Shown: positions 1 to 9,723, counted from the stretch's first letter. The stretch: DNA of 64,000 nucleotides from Microbacterium sp. ABRD28 (GCF_003850245.1 NZ_CP031015.1:2108001-2172000), one strand, 5' to 3'. A program made the numbers and translations. The notes: generated by a model from the sequence alone, not told the origin.

Positions 1-1323
1 CCATCCCGGGCTCGGTGGCGGGGAGGTTCTTCCCCACCACGTCCGGACGACCCCGCCGTCCTCCCCCAGCCGGGCCGCTTCGTCAACCAGGGCCATCGCA
101 CGGGGGAACGACCGCCGAAGTCTCGGCACGAGGCGCCCGCTCTCCCCCGTCGTCGCGCCGTACATCGCGCCGAGCAGCGCCATCTTGGCGTCCGACCTCG
201 TCGCCACGGCGCCCGTCGCCACCACACCCTCGTAGAGGTCTCGTCCCCGGGCCGCGACCGCCAGGGAGAGGTCACCGGCCATGGCAGCGAGCACCCGCGG
301 CTCGAGCTGGGCGACATCGGCGACGACGAGGCACCAGCCGGGGTCTGCGCGCACGGCATCGCGCAGCACCCGGGGGATCTGCAGGGCACCGCCTCCCGAG
401 GACGCCCACCTGCCCGTGACGACGCCACCGGGAACGTACATCGGCCGGAATCGCCCGTCGTGCACCCATTCGTCCAGCCAGGACCAGCCATTCGCGGTGA
501 GCAGTCGCGACATCCGCTTGTAGTGCACCAGCGGGCCGATCGCGGGGTGAGTGTGACGCTCGAGCTCCCAGCGGCTCGTCGTTTCGACGTGTATTCCCAC
601 CCGATGCAGCGCGCGGAGGAGCTTGGGCGGCGAGTCGAGCGATACGGCGGGGTCGCCCAGAGCCGCGCGGACCTCCTCAGCGAGCAGGCGCATCCGCTCC
701 GGCAGCTCATCGCCGCGGGGGCGCGGACCGAGAATGTCCGAGAGGACGCGATCGTGCGTCGCGGTGTCCCAGGGAAGACCTGCCGCTGTCATCTCCGCGG
801 CAGCGAGGGCCCCGGCCGATTCGGCGGCGAGCAGAAGCCGGAGGGAGGCCGGCGACGCGCTCGCGGCGATCGACTCCCGCTGCCGCATGAACTCGCGCAG
901 GACGGCATCGATCGCCTGCGGCAGCCGCGTCGCACCGGCGCCGGGCTCCAGGGAGAAGAGCGTGTCGCCGTCTTCGCTCTCGGCTGCCGTCCGCGGGGCG
1001 TCCCATCCCGGATCGGCGCGGGCGGCGAGCTCGGGGGGCGCGTCGGAGGGCGATCGGAGGATCGCGTGGGCGAGGCGCAGATCATGACAGCGAGCCACGC
1101 GGACGCCGGCGGCGAGCAGGCGTCGATAGATGCCGTCGGTGTCCGACCAGATCCACCGTGGTGCGTGGGAGGCCTCCACCCGTCGCACCCACGTCGCCAC
1201 GTCGCCCGTCGCAAGCACGCGACGCTCACCCTCGGAGCCGGCCGCAGTCAGGATGACCGCCTCCCACCCGTCGGCGCTCGTGCCCAGGGCGACCCACGCG
1301 ACGTCGGCCGATGGCGCGCTCAT
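1..1323 (-). CDS. Bifunctional 3'-5' exonuclease/DNA polymerase, family A (3' end cut by window)
   Basis: This is a DNA polymerase I-type enzyme of the short actinobacterial class that lacks the 5' nuclease domain. The frame starts at an ATG at 1323 and stays open for 441 codons to the window edge, so the C-terminus is missing. The N-terminal part should hold the degenerate proofreading domain. Polymerase motif A is visible near residues 330-345 (VVADVAQLEPRVLAAMAGD, the counterpart of DYSQIELR). The O-helix motif follows near 375-390 (RSDAKMALLGAMYG, carrying the conserved R, K and YG). It lies 34 bases downstream of the zinc-ribbon gene and is probably co-transcribed with it. The function in replication or repair follows from the family. 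The tyrosine of DYSQ is replaced here. Confidence 0.9.
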   Translation of the reverse strand, partial: MSAPSADVAWVALGTSADGWEAVILTAAGSEGERRVLATGDVATWVRRVEASHAPRWIWSDTDGIYRRLLAAGVRVARCHDLRLAHAILRSPSDAPPELAARADPGWDAPRTAAESEDGDTLFSLEPGAGATRLPQAIDAVLREFMRQRESIAASASPASLRLLLAAESAGALAAAEMTAAGLPWDTATHDRVLSDILGPRPRGDELPERMRLLAEEVRAALGDPAVSLDSPPKLLRALHRVGIHVETTSRWELERHTHPAIGPLVHYKRMSRLLTANGWSWLDEWVHDGRFRPMYVPGGVVTGRWASSGGGALQIPRVLRDAVRADPGWCLVVADVAQLEPRVLAAMAGDLSLAVAARGRDLYEGVVATGAVATRSDAKMALLGAMYGATTGESGRLVPRLRRSFPRAMALVDEAARLGEDGGVVRTWWGRTSPPPSPGW

Positions 1324-1357
1324 CCGTGGGGCTCCACCCGTCGGGTGGCTCCGGGTC

Positions 1358-2089
1358 TCAGACGCCCGACTCTTCGGTGCGGACGAGGATGCCACCGCAT
1401 TCCGGACAGGTCACCACCGCGTCATCCGGGGTCTGTCTGATCCGCTGCACGTCCGTACCCGACAGCACCATGTGGCAGCCCTCGCAGGTCTGCCGGCGCA
1501 GCAGACCGGCACCGACGCCGCGGGCGGCGAGGCGTTCGTAGAGCGCCAGCAGGTCGGCGGCGATCGATCCTGCGACGGCCTCACGGTCGCGCCGGGCGGC
1601 GGTCAGGGAGGCTTCGGCCTCGGCAACCGCGCGCTTGGCCTCGGCGCTCAGCTGCGCCCCTTCCTCGTTCGTCGCGCGGATGAGCTCCTCCTGCTCGACG
1701 ACGGCGGCCTCTGCGGCGTCGAGCTTCTCCATCACCTCGAGCTCGGCGTCCTCCAGGTCGCGCTTGCGGCGGGCGAGGGAGGCGAGTTCGCTTTCGAACC
1801 CCTGTGCCTCGCGGGAGTTCGAACTCGCCGCCAGGCGCTCTTCGTCGCGTGCGCGGCGTGCATCCACGACGGCGACGTCGGACTCGATCCGTGCCAGCTC
1901 CGCGCGCAGATCGTCGCGCGCACCGGCGCGGCGGGTGAGCTCCTGCGTCAGTTCGGTGCGGCGGGCGAGCAGCTCCTTGACCCGCGAGGCCTGCGGCGGG
2001 TTCCGCCGCGCGTGATCTGCCTGGCGGATGCGGGTATCAAGGTCGGAGACCTCGAGGAGACGGCGCTGATCGGCAGGAGTGGCGTTCAC
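1358..2089 (-). CDS. Coiled-coil protein with C4-type zinc ribbon (DUF164 family)
   Basis: This 243-residue protein is mostly a long Ala/Glu/Arg-rich coiled coil (about residues 5-185). It ends in a zinc ribbon with two CxxC knuckles, CEGC and CPEC, in the last 50 residues. The family is widespread in actinobacteria and resembles helical-hairpin nucleic-acid-binding proteins, but its exact role is unsettled. The start is GTG at 2089. A TAGGTT -10 hexamer ends six bases before it and there is no Shine-Dalgarno, so the message is probably leaderless. The gene heads a two-gene unit with the DNA polymerase downstream. Confidence 0.9.
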   Translation of the reverse strand: MNATPADQRRLLEVSDLDTRIRQADHARRNPPQASRVKELLARRTELTQELTRRAGARDDLRAELARIESDVAVVDARRARDEERLAASSNSREAQGFESELASLARRKRDLEDAELEVMEKLDAAEAAVVEQEELIRATNEEGAQLSAEAKRAVAEAEASLTAARRDREAVAGSIAADLLALYERLAARGVGAGLLRRQTCEGCHMVLSGTDVQRIRQTPDDAVVTCPECGGILVRTEESGV

Positions 2090-2095
2090 GTGTCC

Positions 2096-2101
2096 AACCT
2101 A
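2096..2101 (-). promoter_or_regulatory. -10 element of leaderless promoter, zinc-ribbon gene
   Basis: TAGGTT on the minus strand ends exactly six bases before the GTG at 2089, which places the transcription start at the start codon. No -35 consensus is evident. Confidence 0.5.
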
Positions 2102-2186
2102 CCCGCCGCATCAGCCGCACCGTCGGCCGGGCCCTGCCCCATCCGGGTCGCCAGCGCAAGGCCTCGGCCGGAGGTGCCGGGGTCCG

Positions 2187-2192
2187 TAGCCT
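2187..2192 (+). promoter_or_regulatory. Candidate -10 for the TIGR03557-type oxidoreductase gene
   Basis: TAGCCT lies 27 bases before the ATG at 2220 and is followed by a GAGGAG ribosome binding site. This is a conventional short leader, unlike the divergent neighbour. Confidence 0.35.
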
Positions 2193-2219
2193 GGGCGCCA
2201 CCAGACCTGAGGAGCACCG

Positions 2220-3185
2220 ATGACGAACTTCGGCTACACCCTGATGACCGAGCAGAGCGGCCCGAAAGAGCTCGTGCGCTACGCCCGCCTGGCCGAGGAA
2301 ATCGGCTTCGACTTCGAAGTCTCCAGCGATCACTACTCCCCCTGGCTGACCACGCAGGGACACGCGCCCTACGCGTGGACCGTGCTGGGGGCGGTGGCCG
2401 CCGTGACGGAGCGGGTGGAGCTGATGACATACGTCACGTGCCCGACCGTGCGCTATCACCCGGCCGTCGTCGCGCAGAAGGCGGCCACGCTGCAGCTACT
2501 CGCCGACGGCCGCTTCACGCTGGGACTCGGGTCGGGCGAGAGCCTCAACGAGCACGTCGTCGGCGAGGGATGGCCCGGCGTGGACGTGCGCCAGGACATG
2601 CTGGTCGAGGCGATCGAGATCATCCGGGCCCTGCACAGCGGCGATCTCGTCACCTACGACGGACAGTACTTCCGGGTCGACTCCGCTCGCGTGTGGGATG
2701 CTCCCGACGGCGGTGTGCCGCTCGCCACGGCGGTGTCGGGGCCGAAGTCCATCGCGCGGTTCGCGCCCCTCGTGGATCACATGATCGCCGTCGAACCCGA
2801 GGCGGAACTCGTGTCCGGGTGGGATGAGGCCCACGAGAGCGGGTCGCGGAAGATCGGCCAGATCCCGATCTCCTGGGATCCTGACGAGGATGCCGCGATC
2901 GCCCGCGCCCACGAGCAGTTCCGGTGGTTCGGGTTGGGCTGGCCGGTCAACTCCGAACTGCCCACCCCGGCGAGCTTCGCCGCGGCCACCCAATTCGTCC
3001 GACCCGAGGACGTCGCCGAGGGCATCGCCTGCGGCCCCGACCTCGACAGGATCGCCGAGAGCGTGCGGCCCTACATCGACGCGGGATTCACCGATGTCGC
3101 CCTCGTGCAGATCGGCGGCGACCACCAGGAGCGCTTCCTCGCCGAGGCGGCCGGTCCTCTTCTCGAGCGGCTCCGTGCGCTGTGA
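2220..3185 (+). CDS. LLM-class F420-dependent oxidoreductase, TIGR03557 type
   Basis: This 321-residue protein has the luciferase-like TIM barrel fold. The opening FGYTLMTEQSGPKELVRYARLAEEIGFD and the internal LGLGSGESLNEHV segment are typical of the TIGR03557 branch, which is related to F420-dependent glucose-6-phosphate dehydrogenases. The expected chemistry is hydride transfer to or from cofactor F420 in the cytoplasm; the substrate cannot be read from the sequence. The ATG at 2220 has a good GAGGAG site. The gene is transcribed away from the zinc-ribbon gene, and tRNA-Val follows 33 bases downstream. Confidence 0.9.
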   Translation: MTNFGYTLMTEQSGPKELVRYARLAEEIGFDFEVSSDHYSPWLTTQGHAPYAWTVLGAVAAVTERVELMTYVTCPTVRYHPAVVAQKAATLQLLADGRFTLGLGSGESLNEHVVGEGWPGVDVRQDMLVEAIEIIRALHSGDLVTYDGQYFRVDSARVWDAPDGGVPLATAVSGPKSIARFAPLVDHMIAVEPEAELVSGWDEAHESGSRKIGQIPISWDPDEDAAIARAHEQFRWFGLGWPVNSELPTPASFAAATQFVRPEDVAEGIACGPDLDRIAESVRPYIDAGFTDVALVQIGGDHQERFLAEAAGPLLERLRAL

Positions 3186-3203
3186 TCGACTCCGCCGCCC
3201 TTC

Positions 3204-3209
3204 TAGACT
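3204..3209 (+). promoter_or_regulatory. -10 of tRNA-Val promoter
   Basis: TAGACT ends nine bases before the mature tRNA 5' end. The same spacing and hexamer type are seen before the CAT tRNA at 14782. Confidence 0.45.
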
Positions 3210-3218
3210 GAGCGGGAG

Positions 3219-3291
3219 GGGCCTTTAGCTCAGCTGGTAGAGCGCCACGTTTACACCGTGGATGTCGTCGGTTCGAACCCGGCAGGGCCCA
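3219..3291 (+). tRNA. tRNA-Val (anticodon TAC)
   Basis: A complete 73-base cloverleaf. The acceptor arms are GGGCCTT and AGGGCCC with one G-T wobble, and the discriminator is A. The anticodon stem CCACG/CGTGG closes the loop TTTACAC, giving anticodon TAC. The T-loop is GTTCGAACC-like. CCA is not encoded; the next bases are CCG. Confidence 0.95.
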
Positions 3292-3303
3292 CCGAGGACT
3301 CGA

Positions 3304-3309
3304 TAGGCT
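3304..3309 (+). promoter_or_regulatory. Candidate -10 for aceE
   Basis: TAGGCT lies just after tRNA-Val and would give an aceE leader of about 85 bases. No -35 match is clear, and read-through from the tRNA promoter is also possible. Confidence 0.3.
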
Positions 3310-3400
3310 TGTCGATGGTGTGTTGTGCGGAGCGAACAAAGCGAGCCGCACGTCCGTGGTGAATACCTGGCATGATCTGCCAGCTGAAGAAAGGTCTCGT

Positions 3401-6127
3401 GTGACTGTTCACGACCAGGATCCGTACTCTCAGGGCCCGCAGGACAGCGATCCGGAAGAGACGTCGGAGTGGCAGGAGTCGCTTCAGCAGCTGGTGCAGG
3501 CCAAGGGCCCGCAGCGCGGGCGCGAGATCATGCTCAGCCTGCTGAAGGCGTCGAAGGAACTCCACCTTGGGGTTCCGATGGTTCCCACCACCGACTACAT
3601 CAACACCATCGCGGCCGAGAACGAGCCCGACTTCCCCGGCGACGAGGAGATCGAGCGACGCTACCGCGCGTGGATCCGCTGGAACGCCGCCATCACGGTG
3701 CACCGCGCTCAGCGACCCGGAATCGCCGTCGGCGGCCACATCTCGACCTACGCCTCGTCGGCAGCGCTCTACGAGGTCGGCTTCAACCACTTCTTCCGGG
3801 GGCAGGACCACCCCTCCGGCGGCGACCAGATCTTCATCCAGGGCCACGCCTCACCGGGCACCTATGCGCGCGCCTTCCTCGAAGGTCGCCTCACCGAAGC
3901 ACAGCTCGACGGATTCCGCCAGGAGAAGTCGGCGGCACCCAACGGCATCCCGTCCTACCCGCACCCCCGCCTCATGCCGGAGTTCTGGCAGTTCCCGACG
4001 GTGTCGATGGGTCTCGGTCCGATCAACGCCATCTATCAGGCGATGACGAACAAGTACCTGACCAACCGCGGCATCAAGGACGTCTCCGACAGCCACGTGT
4101 GGGCGTTCCTCGGCGACGGCGAGATGGACGAAGTGGAGAGCCGTGGGCAGCTTCAGGTCGCCGCGAACGAGGGACTGGACAACCTCACATTCATCGTCAA
4201 CTGCAACCTGCAGCGCCTCGACGGGCCGGTGCGCGGCAACGGGAAGATCATCCAGGAGCTGGAGAGCTTCTTCCGCGGCGCCGGCTGGAACGTCATCAAG
4301 GTGATCTGGGGCCGGGAGTGGGACGACCTGCTCGCCCGCGACAGCGAGGGCGCCCTGCTGAACCTGATGAACGTCACCCCCGACGGTGATTATCAGACCT
4401 ATAAGGCCGAGAACGGCGCTTACGTCCGCGAGCACTTCTTCGGCCGCGACGAGCGCGCGGCCGCCCTGGTCAAGGACTACAGCGACGAGCAGATCTGGAA
4501 CCTCAAGCGGGGCGGGCACGACTACCGCAAGGTCTACGCCGCGTTCAAGGCCGCCGCCGAGCACAAGGGTCAGCCCACCGTCATCCTCGCGAAGACCATC
4601 AAGGGGTACGGCCTCGGACCCCACTTCGAGGGTCGCAACGCCACGCACCAGATGAAGAAGATGACGCTGGACGACCTCAAGCTCTTCCGTGACGCGATGC
4701 ACATCCCGGTGAGCGACGCGCAGCTCGAGGAGAACCCCTACCTGCCGCCGTACTACAACCCCGGCCCGCAGGACGAGACCATCCAGTACCTGCAGGAGCG
4801 GCGCCGAGCGCTCGCGGGTTATCTGCCGGAGCGGCGCACGCATCACGTCGGGTTGGAACTGCCCGGCGATCAGGCGTACGCCCTGCCCAAGAAGGGATCG
4901 GGCACGCAGGAAGTCGCGACGACGATGGCCTTCGTGCGTCTGCTGAAAGACCTGTTGCGGGTCAAGGACTTCGGTCACCGCATCGTCCCGATCATCCCCG
5001 ACGAGGCCCGCACGTTCGGTATGGACGCGTACTTCCCGACGGCGAAGATCTACAACCCGCACGGCCAGCACTACACCTCGGTCGATCGCGAACTGCTTCT
5101 GGCCTACAAGGAGAGCCCTCAGGGGCAGATCATCCACGTCGGCATCAACGAGGCGGGCGCGCTCGCCGCCTTCACCGGCACCGGCACGTCTTACTCCACG
5201 CACGGCGAGCCGCTGATCCCCGTCTACGTCTTCTACTCGATGTTCGGATTCCAGCGCACCGGTGACGCCCTGTGGGCGGCCGGCGACCAGATGACGCGGG
5301 GTTTCCTGATCGGCGCGACCGCGGGTCGGACGACGCTGACAGGCGAGGGCCTCCAGCACGCCGACGGGCACTCGCCGCTCTTGGCGTCCACCAACCCGGC
5401 GGTGGTCAGCTACGACCCGGCCTACGGCTACGAGATCGCTCACATCGTGCGGGCGGGAATCGAGCGGATGTACGGCGGGAACCACCCCGACCCCAACGTC
5501 ATGTACTACCTCACCGTGTACAACGAGCCGATGATCCAGCCGGCTGAGCCCGAAGGGGTCGACGTCGAGGGCATCGTCCGCGGCATCCACCGCATCGCAC
5601 CCGCCACCGGCGAGGGCGCACGCGCGCAGATCCTCGCCTCGGGCGTCGGCGTGCCGTGGGCCCTCGAGGCCCAGCAGCTGCTGCGCGACGACTGGGGCGT
5701 CGAAGCCGACGTGTGGTCGGTGACCTCGTGGGGCGAGTTGCGCCGCGACGGTCTCGCCGCCGACGAGCACAACTTCCTGCACCCCGACGGCGAGCAGCGC
5801 ACCGCCTATGTCACCGACAAGCTGGCGGGGACGCCCGGCCCGGTCATCGCGGTCAGCGATTTCGAGCATGCCGTGCAGGATCAGATCCGTCCGTGGGTGC
5901 AGCACAACTTCCACACCCTCGGCGCCGACGGGTTCGGCTTCTCCGACACGCGCCCGGCCGCACGCCGGTGGTTCAAGATCGACGGGCCGTCGATCGTCGT
6001 GAAGACCCTGCAGGCGCTGGCCGCCGAGGGGACGGTGGATCGTTCGCTTTCGGCGCAGGCGATCGAGAAGTACCGTCTGCACGACGTCAGCGCGGGAACG
6101 AGCGGGAACGCGGGCGGCGAGAGCTGA
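3401..6127 (+). CDS. aceE: Pyruvate dehydrogenase E1 component, homodimeric type
   Basis: AceE decarboxylates pyruvate with thiamine diphosphate and passes the acetyl group to the lipoyl E2 subunit, giving acetyl-CoA. The protein is 908 residues, the usual length for homodimeric E1. The ThDP motif is clear, starting GDGEMDE near residue 238 and ending NCN near 268. The chosen start is GTG at 3401 behind GAAGAAAGG. The same frame is open 27 codons further up, but that segment has no ribosome site. E2 and E3 are not adjacent. The next genes make fatty acids from acetyl-CoA, so the placement links supply to use. The order aceE, PucR-type regulator, fabD is one I associate with actinobacteria. 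Confidence 0.97.
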   Translation: MTVHDQDPYSQGPQDSDPEETSEWQESLQQLVQAKGPQRGREIMLSLLKASKELHLGVPMVPTTDYINTIAAENEPDFPGDEEIERRYRAWIRWNAAITVHRAQRPGIAVGGHISTYASSAALYEVGFNHFFRGQDHPSGGDQIFIQGHASPGTYARAFLEGRLTEAQLDGFRQEKSAAPNGIPSYPHPRLMPEFWQFPTVSMGLGPINAIYQAMTNKYLTNRGIKDVSDSHVWAFLGDGEMDEVESRGQLQVAANEGLDNLTFIVNCNLQRLDGPVRGNGKIIQELESFFRGAGWNVIKVIWGREWDDLLARDSEGALLNLMNVTPDGDYQTYKAENGAYVREHFFGRDERAAALVKDYSDEQIWNLKRGGHDYRKVYAAFKAAAEHKGQPTVILAKTIKGYGLGPHFEGRNATHQMKKMTLDDLKLFRDAMHIPVSDAQLEENPYLPPYYNPGPQDETIQYLQERRRALAGYLPERRTHHVGLELPGDQAYALPKKGSGTQEVATTMAFVRLLKDLLRVKDFGHRIVPIIPDEARTFGMDAYFPTAKIYNPHGQHYTSVDRELLLAYKESPQGQIIHVGINEAGALAAFTGTGTSYSTHGEPLIPVYVFYSMFGFQRTGDALWAAGDQMTRGFLIGATAGRTTLTGEGLQHADGHSPLLASTNPAVVSYDPAYGYEIAHIVRAGIERMYGGNHPDPNVMYYLTVYNEPMIQPAEPEGVDVEGIVRGIHRIAPATGEGARAQILASGVGVPWALEAQQLLRDDWGVEADVWSVTSWGELRRDGLAADEHNFLHPDGEQRTAYVTDKLAGTPGPVIAVSDFEHAVQDQIRPWVQHNFHTLGADGFGFSDTRPAARRWFKIDGPSIVVKTLQALAAEGTVDRSLSAQAIEKYRLHDVSAGTSGNAGGES

Positions 6128-6145
6128 TCCGGGACGCCTCCGACG

Positions 6146-7339
6146 ATGGACAAGGCCGAAACACTCGCCTGGCTCCGACGCATCTCAGGCGACCTCGCGA
6201 CGGCCACGATCCAGCGTCTCGAGGATTCGCTGCCCTGGTATGCCGAGATGCCGCCGGCACGTCGGTCGGCGGTGGGTCTGGTCGCGCAGGCGGGTATCAG
6301 TTCCTTCATCCAGTGGTACGACGACCCCGGGTCGACCCCCTGGATCGCCGCGGACATCTTCGCCGCCGCGCCTCGTGAGCTCTTGCGGAGCGTGTCGCTG
6401 ACGCAGACGTTGCAGCTCATCCGTGTCACCGTCGAGGTGACCGAGGAGCGGGTGGCGGGCAAAGACGAGAACCTCCGCGAAGCGATCCTGCTCTACTCGC
6501 GCGAGGTCGCCTTCGCCGCCGCCGACGTGTATGCCCGCGCAGCGGAGGCGCGCGGGCTGTGGGACGCGCGCCTGGAGGCGCTGGTGGTGGACTCGATCCT
6601 CACCGGCGAGGCCGACGAGGAGCTGCCGAGCCGTATCGCGGCCCTCGGCTGGCACGGGCACGGCGAGGTGGCCGTGCTCGTGGGCACCACTCCCCCGCAG
6701 TTCGATGTCGACCAGTTGCGGCGGACGGCGCGCAAGCTCGGCGTCGATGTGCTGATCGGCGTCCAGGGCTCGCGCCTGGTCCTGGTCGTCGGTCGTGCCG
6801 ACGCACCGCGCGGGGAGGAGACCCCGACCGACCTGCCGTTCGACGAGATCGCCCGTCGCCTCGAACCCGGCTTCGGGACGGGCTACCTCGTGCTCGGACC
6901 CGCCGTGCCTGCTCTCGTCGACGCCAGCCAGAGTGCGCGTGCCGCCCTCGCCGGCTTCGCGGTCGCCCGGGCCTGGCGTCACGCGCCTCGCCCCGTCGAG
7001 GCCGATGACCTGCTTCCCGAGCGAGCTCTCGCCGGCGATCCGCTGGCCAAGCAGACGCTGGTGGAGCGGATCTACCGCCCGTTGCAGAGCCACAGCTCCG
7101 ATCTCGTGACGACGCTGTGGAGCTACCTCGACAACGGCCGCTCGCTCGAGGCGACCGCTCGAGAGCTCTTCGTGCATCCGAACACCGTGCGCTACCGACT
7201 CAAACGGGTGTCGGAGGTCATCGGCTGGGACGCCACCGGTCCGCGCGAAGCTCTCATTCTGCAGACGGCGCTGATCCTCGGATCGATCGGGACGGATGCC
7301 ACGCGCCGACGTTCCCCTGGACCGCGGCGCGTCGGGTGA
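6146..7339 (+). CDS. fasR: PucR/CdaR-type regulator of fatty acid synthesis (FasR-like)
   Basis: This 397-residue protein has a PucR-type helix-turn-helix at its C-terminus, around residues 330-385 (ELFVHPNTVRYRLKRVSEVIG). The N-terminal part (TLAWLRRISGDLATATIQRLEDSLPWYAEMPP) looks like FasR of Streptomyces, an activator of the fabDHPF operon encoded just upstream of fabD. The position here is the same, and a perfect palindrome sits between this gene and fabD. The ATG at 6146 lies 18 bases after the aceE stop. Assignment as FasR rests on the C-terminal domain and gene order; its target is inferred. Confidence 0.85.
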   Translation: MDKAETLAWLRRISGDLATATIQRLEDSLPWYAEMPPARRSAVGLVAQAGISSFIQWYDDPGSTPWIAADIFAAAPRELLRSVSLTQTLQLIRVTVEVTEERVAGKDENLREAILLYSREVAFAAADVYARAAEARGLWDARLEALVVDSILTGEADEELPSRIAALGWHGHGEVAVLVGTTPPQFDVDQLRRTARKLGVDVLIGVQGSRLVLVVGRADAPRGEETPTDLPFDEIARRLEPGFGTGYLVLGPAVPALVDASQSARAALAGFAVARAWRHAPRPVEADDLLPERALAGDPLAKQTLVERIYRPLQSHSSDLVTTLWSYLDNGRSLEATARELFVHPNTVRYRLKRVSEVIGWDATGPREALILQTALILGSIGTDATRRRSPGPRRVG

Positions 7340-7351
7340 GGATGCCTTCTG

Positions 7352-7366
7352 TGTGCGAAACGCACA
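7352..7366. promoter_or_regulatory. Perfect palindrome upstream of fabD, candidate operator
   Basis: TGTGCG-AAA-CGCACA is a perfect 6+6 inverted repeat with a three-base centre. It lies 13 bases after the regulator stop and 67 bases before the fabD start. The spacing suits a dimeric regulator, with the FasR-like protein the obvious candidate. Binding is inferred from position and symmetry only. Confidence 0.5.
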
Positions 7367-7433
7367 AAGCCTCGGGCGATTTCTTTGTCACGACCTCCAG
7401 AAGGTGCCGCAGGATCATTGAAAGGATGGAACC

Positions 7434-8348
7434 GTGATCATCGCCGTCTTCCCCGGACAGGGTTCGCAGACGCCGGGATTCCTCGCCCCGTGGCTGGAGA
7501 TCCCGGGAGCTCGAGAAACCCTCGAGGTCTACTCCGACGCAGCCGGCGTCGATCTCGTCGCGGCGGGGACGGAGTGGGACGCCGATCGCATCCGCGACAC
7601 CAAGGTGGCCCAGCCGCTCATCGTCGCAGCCGGCCTCCTCGCTTGGGGCGAGCTGGGCAGGCCCCGCCAGGTGGCGGGAGTGGCAGGGCATTCAGTCGGA
7701 GAGTTCACCGCTGCGGCCGCCGCGGCGATCCTCCCCGACGCCGAGGTGCTGCGTCTGGTCGGCGTGCGCGGTCGGGCGATGGCGGATGCCGCAGCGCAGG
7801 CCGACACCGGAATGAGCGCCGTGATCGGCGGTGACGAGGCGGCCGTCCTCGAGCGACTGGCGTCGCTCGGACTGACACCGGCCAATCACAACGGTGCCGG
7901 CCAGATCGTCGCCGCCGGAGCCCGCGCGGATCTCGACCGCCTCTCGGCCGAACCCGTCGCCGGCACCCGCGTCATCCCGCTCCAGGTGGCGGGCGCGTTC
8001 CACACCGACTACATGGCACCCGCCGTGGCGACTCTCCGCGACGCGGCAGCCCAGACCGTGGGCGGTGATCCACTCCGCACCATCTGGACGAACCGCGACG
8101 GCTCCGCGGTGGCGACCGGACGCGCGTTCATCGATCTGCTCGTCGAGCAGGTCGCCTCGCCCGTGCGCTGGGACCTGTGCATGTCGAGCTTCGCCGCCGC
8201 CGGTGTCACCGGCCTCATCGAGCTCACTCCGGCGGGCACGCTCACCGGGCTGGCGAAGCGGGCGCTCCGCGGTATTCCGACCGTCGCCGTGAAGACTCCC
8301 GACGACCTCGCGACCGCCGTCGAGCTCTGGGAAGGATCTGCGGCATGA
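7434..8348 (+). CDS. fabD: ACP S-malonyltransferase
   Basis: FabD transfers malonyl groups from CoA to acyl carrier protein, loading the extender unit for type II fatty acid synthesis. The 304-residue protein begins MIIAVFPGQGSQ, with the oxyanion-hole GQGSQ motif at residues 8-12. The nucleophile elbow GHSVGE is at 85-90 (Ser87) and the catalytic His is at 190 (GAFH). The start is GTG at 7434, behind GAAAGGATGG. The stop overlaps the fabH start as ATGA, so the two are translationally coupled. Confidence 0.97.
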   Translation: MIIAVFPGQGSQTPGFLAPWLEIPGARETLEVYSDAAGVDLVAAGTEWDADRIRDTKVAQPLIVAAGLLAWGELGRPRQVAGVAGHSVGEFTAAAAAAILPDAEVLRLVGVRGRAMADAAAQADTGMSAVIGGDEAAVLERLASLGLTPANHNGAGQIVAAGARADLDRLSAEPVAGTRVIPLQVAGAFHTDYMAPAVATLRDAAAQTVGGDPLRTIWTNRDGSAVATGRAFIDLLVEQVASPVRWDLCMSSFAAAGVTGLIELTPAGTLTGLAKRALRGIPTVAVKTPDDLATAVELWEGSAA

Positions 8349-9346
8349 CCGTCTCCCTGCGTCAACCCACGGGCGTCGCCCATACGCGCATCTACGCCTA
8401 CGGCGCCGCGCGCGGTGAGCTCGCGGTTCCGAACGACGATCTGGTCGGGCCGATCGACTCCAGCGACGAGTGGATCCGCCAGCGCACCGGCATCGTCACC
8501 CGGATGCGTGCCGGAGCCGACACCGACGCCATCGACCTGGCCACGGAGGCCACCCGAGAGGCGATCGCGCGTTCCGGTGTCGAGCCGAGTGCGGTGGATC
8601 TGGTGATCTGCGCGACGATCAGCAACCCCAAGCAGACGCCGTCGGTATCGGCGATCGTCGCCGATCGCGTCGGCGCCAATCCCGCCGCCGCCTACGACGT
8701 CAATGCCGCATGCGCCGGCTTCGCCTACGGGGTTGCTCAGGCCGACGCGCTGATCCGGGCCGGCGCTGCCCACTACGCCGTCGTGGTGGGCACCGAGAAG
8801 CTCAGCGACGTCGTCGATCCGACCGATCGCAGCATCTCTTTCCTGCTCGGCGACGGTGCCGGCGCCGTCGTCGTCGGGCCGAGCGACACGCCCGGCATCG
8901 GCCCGACCGTCTGGGGGTCCGACGGCTCCAAGTCCGATGCGGTCGGGATGAATCACACGCTCACGGATTTCCGGGACGGGAAGGCCCCGTGGCCGACCCT
9001 CCGTCAGGAGGGGCCCACCGTCTTCCGCTGGGCGGTGTGGGAGATGGTCAAGGTCGCGCGCGAGGCCCTGGAGGCGGCCGGTGTCGAGGCATCCGATCTC
9101 GCCGCCTTCGTCCCGCACCAGGCGAACATGCGCATCATCGACGAATTCGCCAAGCAGTTGAAGCTTCCCGACACGGTCGTGATCGGCCGCGACATCGAGA
9201 CGACCGGCAACACGTCAGCCGCGTCGATCCCGCTCGCCACGCATCGTCTGCTGCAAGAGCATCCCGAGCTCAGCGGAGGACTGGCTCTGCAGATCGGGTT
9301 CGGCGCCGGACTCGTCTTCGGCGCGCAGGTGATCGTGCTCCCGTGA
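8345..9346 (+). CDS. fabH: Beta-ketoacyl-ACP synthase III
   Basis: FabH starts fatty acid synthesis by condensing a short acyl-CoA primer with malonyl-ACP; in actinobacteria that make branched lipids the primer is often a branched acyl-CoA. The 333-residue protein carries the full Cys-His-Asn triad: Cys123 (NAACAGF), His258 (VPHQAN) and Asn289 (TTGNTSAAS). The ATG at 8345 overlaps the fabD stop by four bases. The frame is open further upstream, inside fabD, but that part is not used. Primer preference cannot be read by eye. Confidence 0.97.
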   Translation: MTVSLRQPTGVAHTRIYAYGAARGELAVPNDDLVGPIDSSDEWIRQRTGIVTRMRAGADTDAIDLATEATREAIARSGVEPSAVDLVICATISNPKQTPSVSAIVADRVGANPAAAYDVNAACAGFAYGVAQADALIRAGAAHYAVVVGTEKLSDVVDPTDRSISFLLGDGAGAVVVGPSDTPGIGPTVWGSDGSKSDAVGMNHTLTDFRDGKAPWPTLRQEGPTVFRWAVWEMVKVAREALEAAGVEASDLAAFVPHQANMRIIDEFAKQLKLPDTVVIGRDIETTGNTSAASIPLATHRLLQEHPELSGGLALQIGFGAGLVFGAQVIVLP

Positions 9347-9364
9347 GCGCGGGACGCACGACCC

Positions 9365-9370
9365 TAAACT
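9365..9370 (+). promoter_or_regulatory. Candidate -10 upstream of acpP
   Basis: TAAACT lies in the 68-base gap between fabH and acpP. An internal promoter here would allow the carrier protein to be made in excess over the enzymes. No good -35 is seen. Confidence 0.35.
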
Positions 9371-9414
9371 GAACGGGGCCCGACCGGGCTTCCCCCGAGA
9401 AAACAGGAGAAACC

Positions 9415-9663
9415 ATGGCATTCACCAACGACGAGGTCCTCGCCGGGCTCGCTGAGCTCATCACCGACGAGACCGGTATCTCGGCCGACGAGGTAGCCCT
9501 GGAGAAGTCGTTCACCGACGACCTCGACATCGACTCGATCTCGATGATGACGATCGTCGTCAACGCCGAGGAGAAGTTCGGCGTGACGATCCCCGACGAC
9601 GAGGTGAAGAACCTCAAGACCGTCGGCGACGCCGTCACCTACATCACGTCGAACCAGGCGTAG
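9415..9663 (+). CDS. acpP: Acyl carrier protein
   Basis: An 82-residue acidic ACP. The phosphopantetheine attachment serine is Ser41 in DLDIDSISMM, a variant of the DSL motif with Ile after the serine. It carries the growing acyl chain between FabD, FabH and FabF. The ATG at 9415 follows a strong AGGAGAAACC ribosome site. The preceding gap holds a possible -10 element. Confidence 0.97.
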   Translation: MAFTNDEVLAGLAELITDETGISADEVALEKSFTDDLDIDSISMMTIVVNAEEKFGVTIPDDEVKNLKTVGDAVTYITSNQA

Positions 9664-9723
9664 CGCCCTCCGGTGGGGGCCCTCGGCCCCCACCGGCACG
9701 ACACACCGAGGAATCACCTTCGC

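Noticed and set aside
3851..6082. A 743-codon open frame antisense to aceE
   Set aside because: AceE is unmistakable in the sense strand, and the antisense product is a Val/Leu/Arg/Asp-rich shadow without domains.
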